Source of the DNA: Terfezia claveryi
Taxonomy: Eukaryota > Ascomycota > Pezizomycetes > Pezizales > Pezizaceae
Reading direction: 5' to 3'
DNA: 64,000 nucleotides
Assembly (NCBI GenBank): GCA_015179025.1
Contig: WHUX01000187.1
Location: 1-64,000, forward strand
Shown: positions 42,191-54,660 of the stretch, piece after piece
Layout: every line of letters starts with the position of its first letter
How positions within the stretch are numbered: the stretch's first letter is position 1
Notes under the pieces: generated by a model
Database searches by the model: none
The model's input: only the letters and a program-made list of their open reading frames with translations
Told to the model about the DNA's origin: nothing
Made by a program: the position numbers and the translations under genes

Positions 42191-45100
42191 TTATTCAGTG
42201 GTCCGAGGCTTCCGTGGATAACGTTGGTGGAACAGGGCGACCAAGTCCGAGGCGTTCTCCAGATCTTCAGCGGGCTGCCAGGTCGTTTCCTCATCCCCTA
42301 GCCACTTGACCTTATAGTGCAGACACCCATACCTTCTCCGCGAGTCTAGTACTTCCTCCACCTCCCATTCCTCTTCACCTTCGACAACCACTGGAGGGGG
42401 TGGGGGGTGTTTCTGTCCGGGGAGAGGGTCATACACAGCGGGCTCGATCTCGGAGACATGGACAACCAGATGTCGCTTGATGTCCTTGGGGAACCTCAAT
42501 CTATAGGCATGAGTCCCCACAGCTGCTAATACCTCGAAGGGGCCCAGGAACTTATGATCAAGCTTGCGGGAGGGCCGTTCTGTCCGGAAGTGTCTGCTAG
42601 AAAGCCATACCTTGTCTCCAGGCTGGTACCTTGGGGCTGGCAACCGTGATCCGTTGGCATACTCCGCTTGCCTAGCTTGAGCATATACCAGTTCGGCTCT
42701 TAGGGTGGAGTGCAACTCAGCAATCGCCGTGGCGAACTCCTTAGCTGGGGTGTTCTCCCTGGCCTTGTGCAAAGGTGCTAGAGAGTCCACGAAACGAGGG
42801 TGCCAGCCATAATTGGCCAGGAACGGAAAGGTTTTCAGAGACTCCGAGAAATGGTTGTTAGCGGCAAACTCACAGGTTGCCAGCAGCGAAACCCAGTTGT
42901 TTTGCTGGTAATTGACGTATGCTCTCAGGTACTGCTCCATGATTGCATTCATTCGCTCGGACTGACCATCTGTTTGGGGGTGATACGCCGTGGAGAGGTG
43001 TACGTTGATTCCCAGAAGCTCGCAGAATACCTTCCAGAAGTCCGAGACGAATTGGGGGCCATGGTCCGAGATGACAGACTTGGGGAGACCATGGTAGCGG
43101 AATACGTGGTTGAGGTAGAGGCCGGCGAGGTCCCGGGCAGAACAGGTATCATGGCAAGGTATAACATGCCTCATTTTGGTCAATCGGTCTACTACCATAA
43201 GAATAGCGTTAAACCCCAAATCCTCCGGCAACCCAGTCACAAAGTCCATGGTTAGGTGTTGCCAAGGCTGGTCTAGGATCTCCAGGGGCTTCAGGGTCCC
43301 ATAAGGAGCGTGGCGGACAGGCTTAGCACGCTTGCAAATGTGGCAGTTCCATACGTACCGCTCCACGTCCTTCCGTTAGTCAATCCATGTGTATTCCCTG
43401 GCCAGAAGCTCTAACGTTTTGGCCACTCCAGGGTGGCCTGCAACCAGGCTGTCATGGTGTTCCTTGATCAATCGAAGGCGCAGCTCTCCTTCCGGCACAT
43501 ACAGCCGTTCGAGGTGGTAGAGGAGGCCTTCCTGGATGGTACACTCGGCTAGGGAGATCTTGGGGTGGCGGCGCTGGCCAGAATCTACTGCGGTGATAAT
43601 TTCCTTGGCCAGGGGGTCGTCCTCATATGCCTGTCTCACTAGTTGTCGGAGGTCAGCCTCAGCTTCCGCAAGGGTATTGGCCGCCAGGTCGAGATTTTCA
43701 GGTTTCAGTACCACCTGATTCTGGTACTTCAGCCTTTCATCCCCCCCTTTAGGGAGATCTCCTGATCTCCTGGTCAGTGCATCCGGCTTACCCCCAGCCT
43801 TCCCCGCCGATACCTTATCTTGAAGTTAAACCGAGAGAGGAATTCCGACCACCTAGCCTGTCGGCGATTTAGCAATTTGGTGGTTGTGAAGTACTCTAGG
43901 TTCTTATGGTCAGAGAGGACCTCGATAACCCCCTTTGCCGATTCCAGGTGTGGTCTCCATTCCTCGAATGCTCGCACAATGGCCATTAATTCCTTATCAT
44001 AGATTTCGTAATTACACTCCGCCGGGGAGTGCTTTTTGGAGAAATAGGCCACTGGGTGAAGGACTCCATCGACATACTGAGACAATATCCCCTGGAGACA
44101 TAGTCGGAGGCATCAGTTTCCACATACATTCGCTGTCTGGGTCGAAATGGGCCAGGATCGGTGCTGAGCAGAAGGCTTCCTTAGGTTCTGGAAGGTAGAT
44201 TGGGCTTCTGGATTCCAGTCGAAGCGCCGGTCTTTTTTGGTCAGGGCGGTGAGGGGGGCTACGATCTTCGAATATCCCAGATAAAGCGCCGGTAAAAGTT
44301 GGCGAACCCAGGAATGCCTGGACATCCTTGAGATTCACTAGGGATTTGCCATTCCTGGACAGTAGTAACCTTGGCAGGGTCCATCCTGATACCTTCGGTG
44401 GTGATGATTAACCCCAGATACTTGACCTCCTGCACATGAAACTGCATTTCTCCGGTTTCAGTATAATCCGGCCTTCTCCAGCTTCTCTAACACCTGCCTC
44501 ACATGGATTTTGTTTCCACTAGGGAGTCCGAGTATATGAGGATATCGTCCAGGTAGGCTGTGCAGAACACATCGAGGAAGTCCCGCAAGGTGTCATTGAT
44601 GAAGTGCTGGAAGGAGGCAGGGGCATTGGTTAGGCCAAAGGGCATCACATTATACTCAAAATGGCCATATCGTGTTCGGAAGGCAGTTTTCCACTCCTCC
44701 CCCTCGGCGATCCGTACCAGGTTGTAAGCCCCTCTTAAATCCAGTTTGGTGAACCATTTGGCCTTGGAGAGCCTGGCTAATGTCTCCTGGATTAGGGGTA
44801 GGGGGTACCTGTTTTTGACCGTTATCTCGTTTAGGCCCCGGTAATCGACACACAACCGGAGAGAGCCGTCCGATTTCTTCACGAAAAGCACTGGGGCACC
44901 CGCTGGTGAAGAGCTATGGCGAATGAAGCTCTTGTTGAGGTTTTCCTCCAAGTATTTCTTCAGGGCCTCCTAGCTCCACCCGGGACATTCCGTAGAGGGG
45001 CCCATAGGGGGGGGTCTTACCCTCTACCAGCGGAATTGTGTGGTCATATGGTCGGTGGGGCGTCAGCTTCTCCGCGGCTTTTTCCGAGAACAGATCAATA

Positions 45101-46021
45101 AACTCGTGGTATTCCTCCGGGACCATGGCCTTCCACTCCTCCTTAGGTCGCATCTTGTTGATTTCCAGGTTCACCTCATGTATGGAAAGGGCATGCGCCT
45201 TCAGCTTATGTCTCCTTGTGAGGTAAGCGAAAGCCCCTGCCCCAATAAAGCTAATATTCAGGGGCTTTGGGGGAGGTTGAACAGGGGGAGTAGGGGGAAC
45301 GGGGGGAACAGGGGGAGCAGGGCAGTGAGCAGCATTGATGTGCGCGGGCTGGTGTACCACCTGGGTTGGGTGGATTATCGGGGGTGGTAATGCACATAGC
45401 CCCGTGACGGTGATTTTTGGACCTCCACTGTTTGTTCTGCAATAATGGCTGTTGAATTGCAAGGTGTAAGAGCCGAAGCTGACTGACACATCGTGCATTC
45501 TGAGCCAGGGGATTCCAAGGACAATTGGATATTTTAGTTTGGTCACGAACATTGGGAGGTCCTCCGAATGGTCTCCAATATGGCAACGCGAGATGGGTAA
45601 TAGCCCCAGAAGAGATAGGGCGGCCGTCAATGACATCAAGAAGGCGGGGGGTCTTTAGCTTGGAAGGTTGGTATGGAGTTTTTACTGACGAAGGTCTGAT
45701 CAATGAAGGCTATCCCCGAAGCACCACAATCTATGAAGCTGATGTTACCACTGTTTTACTATTGAATTTAACAGTTATTGGTACTACAAAATGCTCGCCA
45801 AACAAGCGAGATTCATCAACAGACATAGATGCAGGCAAGGAAAACGCAGACAAAGATAAATGACCCATGATAGGTCCCTTGCTAGTGTCAGCAACTAGGC
45901 AAGGGACTCCGCTTTTCCCGACTCCTCTGGGGTCTCGGACACCGCATGTATGGCCAGGGAGCGATTCTTTCGAAGGGGGCAAGCCGCAATGAAGTGGTCG
46001 GCCTTCCCACAGGCTATGCAT
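42191..46021 (-). pseudogene. Pol of chromovirus D
   Basis: Open from 43366 to 42191: integrase core (first Asp in T-M-D-F-V, then S-D-H-G-P-Q-F, then D-G-Q-S-E-R), GPY module and chromodomain (V-E-E-V-L-D-S-R-R-R-Y, W-L-G-D-E-E-T-T-W-Q-P). One CAA>TAA stop at about 43370 separates it from the integrase zinc domain (43376-43714). RNase H (44085-43774), RT (44951-44300, Y-L-D-D near 44555) and protease (45639 onward) are joined by several one-base shifts, e.g. near 43800, 44340, 44520 and 45590. The proline-rich linker of A is shorter here. Confidence 0.9.
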
Positions 46022-47071
46022 AGCCCATTATTCCGGCGGCGATCTCTCTCCTCCTGGTTAACCGTGGCCTACCTGCGGATAGGTCCATAGGCACGGCACC
46101 ACCTGCCACGAGAGAGGGGTGCGCGGGTTTGTTGGCCGAGGCCGGACTTGGGCAGGCTTGGGAGTCGGTTGCTGTGGTTGGTGTTGCTGTGGCTGATGCT
46201 GGAGTTGTGGGAGACGGGGTGCTGGCCTGTACGTGGGGCGGTTGCGGAGCCGGGACATCCGCTGTTCTACCCGGGAAGCCTGGTCAATGAATTCGTCGAG
46301 GGTTTTGGCTTCCGGGAGGCTGACCATGGCCTGCTGGATTTCGTCATTTAGCCCTTCCTGGAATTGCTCCAGTTTGGACTGGTCATTCCATCGGACCTCC
46401 GCTGCCAGTCTCGAGAATTCTGCCACATAAGTGGACAGATCGGTGTTTTTCTGCCTGAGGGCTCGGAGGGCCCTACTGGCAGTGCCAACGGCATCGGGGT
46501 CCCCGAACGCCCTATCCAGGATTGTAAAAAGGGCCGAGATATCGTCAAGCTTGATCCCGGTTTCGAGGACATATGGCTGGATCTGGTCGCAAGCTTTCCC
46601 CTCCAGCAAGGCGAAAACGTATGCCAGTCGATGTTGTTCTGACGGAATCTGGCAGAATCCCCGTTCAGCTTGAGATTGACAGCATTTTTCCAGGCTCGTA
46701 GGCGAACCCGGTCCCCATTGAACTTGGGGGGTGTTGGAATGCTTTCGGTCTTGTTGCTACTGGCTGCTGTTGGTATTGCAAGGTTCCCTAGGCGCGGCTG
46801 AGGTTTTGGACCGTAGTCCATTCGTTGGCCAGGGCAAGGTTCAGATGGTCGAGATCGGTCTGGAGGACCGTGATCTCTTCGTCGGCGGATCTCAATTTTT
46901 GTTCAGCCACGCCAGGCTGTTGCCGAGTTCGGCCCCGATGGCATCCATGGCCTCGAAGATGTCGATGATTTCTCGACGATAGGCATTCAATTCGTTCTGG
47001 CCTGAGGGTATAGGGGAGCTTCTCCAGGTCTGGAACCTGACGGCGGGTGGTGGGAGAGCTGCTCCTGACAT
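46022..47071 (-). pseudogene. Gag of chromovirus D
   Basis: Starts at ATG 47071. The same coiled-coil, capsid and Q/P-rich regions as A are present, the capsid frame being open from 46609 to 46058. Frameshifts near 46900, 46790, 46650 and 46110 break it. The zinc knuckle (C-I-A-C-G-K-A-D-H-F-I-A-A-C type) lies near 45975-46020 in a shifted frame, with its His intact. Confidence 0.86.
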
Positions 47072-47107
47072 GACTGCGTACCAGTTGGTCCAAAGGATCC
47101 AACGTAG

Positions 47108-47663
47108 TGTAACGAGGGCTCTGGGGGACAAGGCGACCAAGGGGTACGCCGGGAAGTGGCAAGGGGCAATCGCACACGTAGGAGCGCTACGTGTGTGATC
47201 GGGGGAAAGGCTAGGGTAAGACACACGTAGGAACGCTACGTGTGTGACTAGGGGGAGGCTGAGACGGGAGGCAAGGGCAAGAGGCAAGAGAGGCAGAGGG
47301 CAAGGGATATGAGACACGCGGAAGCAGTTGCCGCGTGTGTCAAGGGAGGCAGCTGGGCTGCAGTGACAAGGCGAGGCAAGGCAAGGAGGTGCACAAGGGA
47401 GATGCACCAACGTGGAGAGAAGCAAGGCCCTGTATTGGATATACAAGACGTTGGATGGGGATCCAATGAGAGGGCGGAGAGAGCAAGCTATATATACAGG
47501 CTTCCTTCCTAGCCAAGGCCACTGGAAGGAATAAGGTTCCCGAGACCCCTTATCTCGGGAGCCGAGATAACAATGCTATCACCTGAGTTCGTAGGTGATG
47601 CCAGAAGGAACAATGAATAACAACAACGAGGTCAGACTAGGCTGGGAAGGGACGGTTGTGACA
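47108..47663 (-). repeat. 5' LTR of chromovirus D
   Basis: 556 bp; near-identical partner of 41414-41970. Confidence 0.94.
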
Positions 47664-47976
47664 TCGGGAAGCTTATTCCTTCCATTGCCTTAGCCCAAAA
47701 TCATGTATATATAGCCCCTGTCCCTTATACTGTCATTGGATCCCCATCCAACGTCTTGTATACCCAATACAGGACCTTGCTTCCCCCAGCGCTTGTGCAC
47801 CTCCCTTGTGCACATCCTTGTCTCGTACAAACAACTCTGCACCACAGCTGCCTCCCTTGACACACGCATCAACTGCCTCCGCGTGTCTCGTGTCCCTTGC
47901 CCTCTGCCAATCTTGCCTCTTGCCCTTGCCTCCTGGCATACCCCTTAGTCGCCTTGCCTCCAGAGCCATCATTACA

Positions 47977-49285
47977 ATGAGCAGTACTCATCTAGAAAAA
48001 TCAGCACATACCGTAGAGGATTTTTTCAATCCTAGCAAAGAACTTTTATGTGCGTTCCTGAAAATACCAAAACATCAATTGAAAGGCAAAGGTCGAGCAC
48101 CTAAGACACCAGAAAGGAGGACTGGGTCAGCCAAAGAACCAGACGATAAAGATCAACCACTAGAAGATATAGAATTACTAGAAGATGATGATGATCTAAA
48201 TACAGGACTAGACTAACAGAAACAGAAAACGCAAGGAGGAGGATGAGACCCAAATGATAGCGAAGATGATAGCTCGGACTCTGATAAGGTATTGTTAGTT
48301 GCAAGTCAAACTCTTAAAACAAAACCCAAACGAGGAAAATCAGTTGAACACCAGCAATGGGAATCTACAACAAGGATGGTTACAATAGGTAACCATAAAG
48401 CAATGACTGCTTTAAAAGGAATAAAGATTGATCTACCAGAAAACGTAAGAGGAGAAGACAAAAAATAGTAAAACTCACAATATTTTGACTTTTGGGCCAC
48501 AGCAATGCAACATTGGTTTGTTATCAAACAAATAGATTTGCAAGGCGCTTCAGCTTTGGAAATTGTTGGATTCAGAATGGAAGGAAGCGTGCTCACTACT
48601 TATAATCAATTCCTAAGAGGAAAGGAAAAGAATGTGACATTCTTTAGATTCATACTAGTACTAAGGGATTTTCTGATACCCTCTAATAGTAAGGACATTT
48701 TATGGAAATGATGGGAGACAGCTACACCATACAAAGATAGACGTCACATAGGAATTAAACAGTTCACTAACTAGCTTACTGAAATGCAAATCAAATTGAT
48801 TGACAAGGATGGTAAACAATCAATTATGCAGGAAGTAAAAAGAAGAAAGTTTCTTAATCACCTGCCGCCATATATATCAGCTACATTAATTCCTTTAATC
48901 AAAGATGAATGGTCATATAATCAGCTAGTGCATCAAGCGGAGTCATATAAAGCTTCCAAGAAAGATATTGCCCCACTACCTACAATAAATATATCCCGAT
49001 AACAATACCCTCAAAATGAAAATCGGAGTCACGGTCCATGCAGAGACCAAAATCAATGACAAAAAACAGGATTTAATTCTAGTAGCAATCCCAATACTAA
49101 ACCCAATACAGAAAAATGGAAGGACTCAGATTGGGACACCATCAGAAAAAAATTGGATTAGAAGATGAAGATGCAATTAATAAGAGACAAGAAATGTTTA
49201 TAGTATTGGAACCCTGGACACTCCTACAAGGACTGTAGGAAACGACAAAATAAGGTACCCATGCGTACAGCCACATAAGATTTAG
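47977..49285 (+). pseudogene. Gag of element C
   Basis: Plus-strand frame continuing from 41301. A charged N-terminal part with an acidic stretch (48120-48215), a capsid-like helical domain from about 48480 to 49000 (W-F-V-I-K-Q, F-L-R-G-K-E, F-L-N-H-L-P-P-Y-I), and a degraded CCHC knuckle at about 49195-49240 (W-N-P-G-H-S-Y-K-D-C remains; the first cysteine pair is lost). Stops are scattered TAA and TAG. It shares one frame with pol, so the element probably makes a single Gag-Pol. Confidence 0.72.
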
Positions 49286-50328
49286 TTATACTGATAGCTA
49301 CCAAGAATAAAAACAACAAGGATAAAATCAAGGAACGACCCTTATCAAGACAGGTACAAGATTTTAGCAAGGTATTCATTAGAGCTAATGAACACCCTAC
49401 ACTGGCTTTAATTAATCTCCAAACGAAAGGAGGAGACTTAATTAATTCTCAATTTGTACACCTATACAAAATACCGACTAGAAGTATTGAGAAGAAATCA
49501 TTAAGTACTACAATTAAAGGCTCAAAAGGAATGATAGACAAAGCTTGTACTATCAAACTAGATTAGATAGGTTATGTAGAAGAACAAACGTTCTATATAG
49601 CTCATTTGACTTGATGGGATATGATACTAGGAGAACCTGCTCTCAGCAAAGTGCGAGCAATAATTCCTGCCCATCAGGAACTAGTTACTATCTAACCAGA
49701 AAATATTCCACAATTCCAGCTAAGTGTATGGAAGAGATCTAGAACCATGGTGAATAGTATAAGATCAGCATATATATAGGTCAGCTGTGTATCAGTTACA
49801 AATTATAGTGAACCAGATAATTGGGAAAATATTAGTGATGCAAAAGAAACTGATTCAGAAAGAGAACTTGTGACAGCTGTTTCTACAGTATAGAAACAAT
49901 TCAACCCTGTAGTGACAGAGTTTCTCTTATAATTTCCCAAGACAATTCCATGAGAATTACCTCTACTAAGATAGATTAATCACTCTATTAAACCAAAAGC
50001 AGAAGCTACTTGGATACCAAAATGGCGACCCTTAGGACATCGATTTAGACAATAAATCCATGACAAATTAGTCGTAGAAGAAGTATCAGGTAACATATAT
50101 AGAGTAGAAAATGACACAAATGCTGTAGTTATGTTCACTATCCCTAATCGAGATAAACCAGAAGAAGCCAGACATATCAATGACTGTCGAGACCACAATT
50201 TAGCTGTCGAACCGGACCACACCCCATTGCCAGATATTAATGAAGCAATTGAACTAGTAGCGGAGAATCCCATTTGCACTAAGCTCGACTTAGCCGACAG
50301 ATTTTTTAATATTAGAATCAATAAAAAA
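49286..50328 (+). pseudogene. Element C protease and N-terminal reverse transcriptase
   Basis: A protease-like part (A-L-I-N near 49405; L-G-E-P-A-L near 49630) lacks a clear D-S/T-G. The RT starts near 49980 with K-P-K-A-E-A-T, then R-D-K-P-E-E-A-R, L-P-D-I-N-E-A-I and K-L-D-L-A-D-R, containing the first catalytic Asp. At 50328 the frame is cut by a foldback-like element; it resumes in frame at 52441. Confidence 0.75.
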
Positions 50329-50864
50329 CATCAGCAAGAAATCGTGTTTGCGTCCTGTGCTTCTGGACGCACAGGACGCACCGGACGCACAGGACGAAAA
50401 CTCAAGATCAGGACGCCAATGCTTGTTCCTCTTGCGTCGGGACGCACTAGCAGCTGGCGCCCGCGCTTGGGACGCAACACTCGCCCGTGGCAGGTGTTCC
50501 CGCGTCCAGGACGCAACACAAGCGTGCTTCTGCTCCTAGAACGCAACACAAGTGTGCTCCCACGCCTGGGACGCAACACATGCGCTTTGCAGATGCTCCC
50601 TCCTCTTGGACGCAACATGGAACGGGCTGCTCGTCCCCAACGCTATAGGTTCTATGGCTGGCGTTGCTAACGAATAGCCCACTATCGCTCTCTTCTACAA
50701 TGCACACCCGCTCACCACTTCCATGTATGACAGCCAGGTAGGTAGCCACTATTGCAGCCATTGAATATGCATGCAGCTGAAATATCCATTGTATTCGCTA
50801 ATAATTATATATACAGAAGTATTGAGTAATAGATATATATATAGAACAAGCACTCGCTGCTTCA

Positions 50865-50960
50865 ATCGCTCTAACACTCGCTCTAACACTCGCTCTAATA
50901 CTCGCTCCAATACTCGCTCTCATACTCGCTCTATTACTTGCTCTAATACTCGCCATAATG
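50865..50960. repeat. 12-bp tandem repeat in left arm of element F
   Basis: Units of CTCTAATACTCG or CTCTAACACTCG; mirrored at 51835-51980. Confidence 0.88.
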
Positions 50961-51834
50961 TGCTGGAATATAGTGCGAAGGGAAAATGCGCGGGGCAGGG
51001 AGGTATATATACAGGAAAACCATAGTTGCTAAGGCCGACTGCTAAGGCCGATAATTTAGACTTTCTGAAGACAATGAGATAAGGGATAACAAGAGAAGTG
51101 GCATGACAGTGACCAATGGCGTTCAGCCCCCTTTCGCCCGCGGGTGCGGTACTATTCAATGCCTGGCCTGGTAATAGTCATATTGAGCAATCGTAGTCGT
51201 GGTATTGAGATATGTGTGGAGTTCATGCTTTGTGATATGTTTCATAGGAATTCATGCATTCGCGGGCATATATATATATATATGCAAGAAACTCGTGCTT
51301 TTGGAGACATATATATATATATATGCCCATGAATGCATGGATTTCTTGGATATATATATATAAGCCTGCCAATGCATGGATTTCTTGTATATAATATATA
51401 AGCTAACGAATGCATGGATTTCTCACATATACATATATATGTCTCCATAAGCACGAGTTTCTCGTACATATATATATAAGTCTCCAAAAGCACGAATTTC
51501 TCGTATATATATATATATATGCCTGTGTATACATGAATTCCTACGAAACATATCACAAAGCGTGAACTCCGCACATATCTGTATACCACGACTACGATTG
51601 CCCAATATGACTATTACCAGGCCAGGCATTAAATAGTACGGCACCCGCGGGCGAAAGGGGGCTGAGCGCCATTGGTCACTGTCATCCCACTTCTCTTATT
51701 ATCCCTTATCTCATTGTTTTCGGAAAGTCTAAATTGTCGGCCTTAGCAGTCGGCCTTGGCAACTATGGTTTTCCTGTATATATAGCTCCCTGCCCCGTGC
51801 ATTTTCCCTTCGCTCTATATCCCAGCACATTATA

Positions 51835-51980
51835 GCGAGTATTAGAGCGAGTAATAGAGCGAGTATAAGAGCGAGTATTGGAGCGAGTATTAGGGCAAGT
51901 ATTAGAGCGAGTATTAAAGCGAGTATTAGAGTGAGAATTGGAGCGAGTATTAGAGCGAGTATTAGAGCGAGTGTTAGAGC
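51835..51980. repeat. 12-bp tandem repeat in right arm of element F
   Basis: Twelve or so units of GAGCGAGTATTA, the reverse complement of the left-arm array. Copy number differs between the arms. Confidence 0.88.
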
Positions 51981-52438
51981 AATTGAAGCAGCGAGTGCTT
52001 CTTCTATATATATATCTATTACTCAATACTTCTGTGTATATAATTATTAGCGAATACAATGGATATTTCCGCTGCATGAATATTCAATGGCTGCAATAGT
52101 AGCTACGCACCTGGCTGGTATTAGAGCATCGTACATACAAGTGGGTGCATTGTAACTATAGCATTAACAATATGATGATGCCAAGGGAAGGAACTCAAAT
52201 ATCCAGAGATTGAAATATGCCAACCAGCGTCCGGATGGCTTTGGTTGCCCCAATGGTGTCCAGATTGTCTTGCAACTCAGCCGGGCGTCCAGATTATGCT
52301 ACAACTCAGCCGGGCGTCCTGATTGTGTTGCAACGCAGCCAGCGTCTAGACGCACAGGACGTACAGGACGCACACGCGCGAGCTCTCGCATCCGGACGCT
52401 GGGCGGTACGTCCGGACGCCACTTTTTTCTTGCTGATG

Positions 52439-53390
52439 AATCTGAGCAACACTCTACCTTTTTATATTACATGGGATATTTTAGAAGCAGAGATATGCAA
52501 CAAGGGGATCGTAACGTACCAGGTACCATGGTTCGCGTTATGCATGAAATTTTTAAGGACATGGTCTATAAAAATTTAATCATCTATATTGATGATATTA
52601 TTATATTCTCCAAAACTTTTGGAGAACATGTAGAATTATTGAAGAAAGTACTTCAACATCTATAGGACGAGAAATTCTATCTCAAAGAAAGTAAATGCCA
52701 GTTCTGTACTCCAAGATTGGAAATCTTAGGACATGTTTTGACATCAGATGGATTATATGTAGACCCAAAGAAGAGGACTACTATATTAACATTTCTAACT
52801 CCTATAAGAAAAAAGGATCTTAGAGGATTCCGTGGAATTGTTAATTATCTCAGCAGATTTATTCCTGACTTAGTATTGTATGCAAGCACCCTGTCAGAAC
52901 TGCAAAGAGAAATAAAGAAATGGGAATAGACAGATACTCATAATGCAGCGTTTGAAAAACTTAAGGAACTTGTGAATTCCCCACATGTTTTAAAACCCTG
53001 GAATAATGAATCTACTGAACCCAAATATTTAGTCTGTGATGCTAGTGATGTAGGACTAGGATCTTGGATAGGTCAAGGACTGTTGACCCATATCAGACCA
53101 TCATGCTTCTACTCTAGAAAATTTAATCCAGCATAGCTTAATTATCCTACCTTTCAAAAAGAATTATTAGCGATTATTGACTCATAAAATTTTTGGAAGC
53201 ACAATTGAGAGGTCACAAGTTCACTACCCTTACAGACTACAAACCATTAGTAAACATCCATACTTAAATACCTGTGAGCCAGAAATTGAGGTGATGGCAA
53301 GATTACCTAATAGAATTTGATACAGACATACAGCATACTACAGAAAAGGAAAATTTGATAGGAGATGCTCTATCAAGAAAGTATAAATAC
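52439..53390 (+). pseudogene. Element C reverse transcriptase (C-terminal) and RNase H
   Basis: Resumes the RT with the catalytic Y-I-D-D at about 52585-52600, followed by the thumb (L-G-H-V-L-T-S-D-G) and connection (F-R-G-I-V-N-Y-L-S-R-F-I-P). RNase H has D-A-S-D near 53038-53050 and ends with L-R-G-H-K-F and L-I-G-D-A-L-S-R (53350-53380). A one-base shift near 53180 and some TAG stops are present. Confidence 0.8.
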
Positions 53391-53654
53391 TTGGACACTC
53401 CCACTACTGAGGACGATTATATTTCCAACAGCATCGATCCTCTTAACTACACCTACAATTGCAACATCTCTACCAACGCTTTAAGAACTTTCCACTTACC
53501 AGAAACCTCTACTTAGAACAATATGGTTTCTCGCTGAGCTATCAATTTCAAGCATGTCGACTGTGACTTCAACAAATGTCGTGGAAGAGCAGAAGAACTT
53601 AGACACCATATCTTCTGTCCATACTTCAAGGGTATCCCAGATGAAGAAAGCGAA
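53391..53654 (+). pseudogene. Element C extra region between RNase H and integrase, part 1
   Basis: About 88 codons after RNase H, with a Cys/His-rich motif near 53565-53630 (C-D-F-N-K-C, then H-H-I-F-C) that could bind zinc. Cut by the foldback-like element G in the middle of D-E-E-S-E. Not a standard part of Ty3 pol. Confidence 0.6.
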
Positions 53655-54599
53655 CATCAGCAAAAATAATATTTGCGTCCTGTAAGTTAGACGCATGTAA
53701 TGCATGGGACGATAACTCAAAATCAGGATGCAAACGCTTGTTGCGCTACCGTCCTGACGCACTGGGACGTTGCTCACACGCCTGGGATACAACACCAATT
53801 CTTGGCAGTTGCGCTCGTATCTAGGACGCACTGTGATATTGCTCACATGCCTGGGACGCAACACTAAGGCTGGGCAGTTGCTCTCGCATTTGGGACGCAC
53901 TGGGATGTTGGCTCCGTGCCTAGGACGCAAGCATACATACAACCTTTGTCCCGACGCACTTGGAAACACAACCCGCTTACAGCTTGCATCTGTTATGTTC
54001 TTACACCAGCCAGCTATGTAGCCGGGTTTGCAACCTTTGAAAATGCATGCAGTAGAAATATTCATTGTATTGGCCAATTATTATATATACAGAGAGGTAT
54101 TTAGCAATAGATATGTACACAGAACATTTGTGCAGCAACACTCGCTCTAACTCTTGGCCTAACCTTCGCTCTAACTCTCATTGTATCTATCGCTCTAACT
54201 CTCACTCTAATGCTCGCTCTAATTCTCGCTCTAATGCTCTCTCTAATACTCGCTGTAATATGCTGGGAATAAGGGAAAAAGCGCAGAGAAGGGAAGTATA
54301 TATACAGGAAAACCATAGTTGCCAAGGCCAACTGCTAAGGCCGACAATTTAGACTTTCCGAAGACAATAAGATAAGGAATAATAAGAGAAGTGGCATGAC
54401 AGTGATCAACGGCGCTCAGCCCCTCTTTCATACGCAGGTGCCATACTACTCAATGCTTGGCTTGGTAATAGTCATATTGGGAAATCGTAGTCGTGGTACT
54501 GTGACCGAGACAAGTACTGCAGAATTTACGCTTTGTGATATATCCCGTAGGAATTCATGCATGCGCAGGCTTATATAAGTATATATGTTCTGGTCCGTT

Positions 54600-54660
54600 C
54601 CGGGATCCGGTCCATACCGGTATGGTCCGGTCCATACCGGTATGGACTGGATATCACAAC
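54600..54660. repeat. CCATACCGGTATGG palindrome cluster
   Basis: Two to three copies of the 14-bp perfect palindrome CCATACCGGTATGG; further copies at 55655-55730, and decayed ones at 1425-1460 and 4135-4150. Confidence 0.85.

Larger units (their letters stand above)
41414..47663 (-). mobile_element. Chromovirus D, youngest of the nest
   Basis: 6,250 bp, minus strand, perfect duplication TCGGG (41409-41413 and 47664-47668). It sits inside solo LTR E, which sits inside C, which sits inside B. Codons are the least decayed of the four chromoviruses: the integrase plus chromodomain frame is open for 391 codons. Several single-base frameshifts elsewhere could be real or assembly errors. Confidence 0.94.
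41318..47976 (+). mobile_element. Solo LTR E of the A family, itself split by chromovirus D
   Basis: The pieces 41318-41413 and 47664-47976 together form one A-like LTR (start TATCACAACC, a decayed TGTCAC; end ATTACA). A perfect duplication ATGAG flanks it (41313-41317 and 47977-47981). No internal region of its own remains, so it is a solo LTR left by LTR-LTR recombination. Confidence 0.88.
50329..52438. mobile_element. Foldback-like element F, 2,110 bp, inserted in element C RT
   Basis: Ends CATCAGCAAGAAA and TTTTTTCTTGCTGATG, 2-bp duplication AA. Behind the ends lie GGACGCAC-rich subterminal repeats. Then come long inverted arms (about 50640-51270 and 51530-52150) that are near mirror copies, around a core of ATATAT plus CGAGAAACTCGTGCTTTTGGAGACA-type units. 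No coding capacity. Family members are at 32399-33490 and 53655-57141. Superfamily unclear; 2-bp duplications are seen in Tc1/mariner (always TA) and some CACTA elements. Confidence 0.85.
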
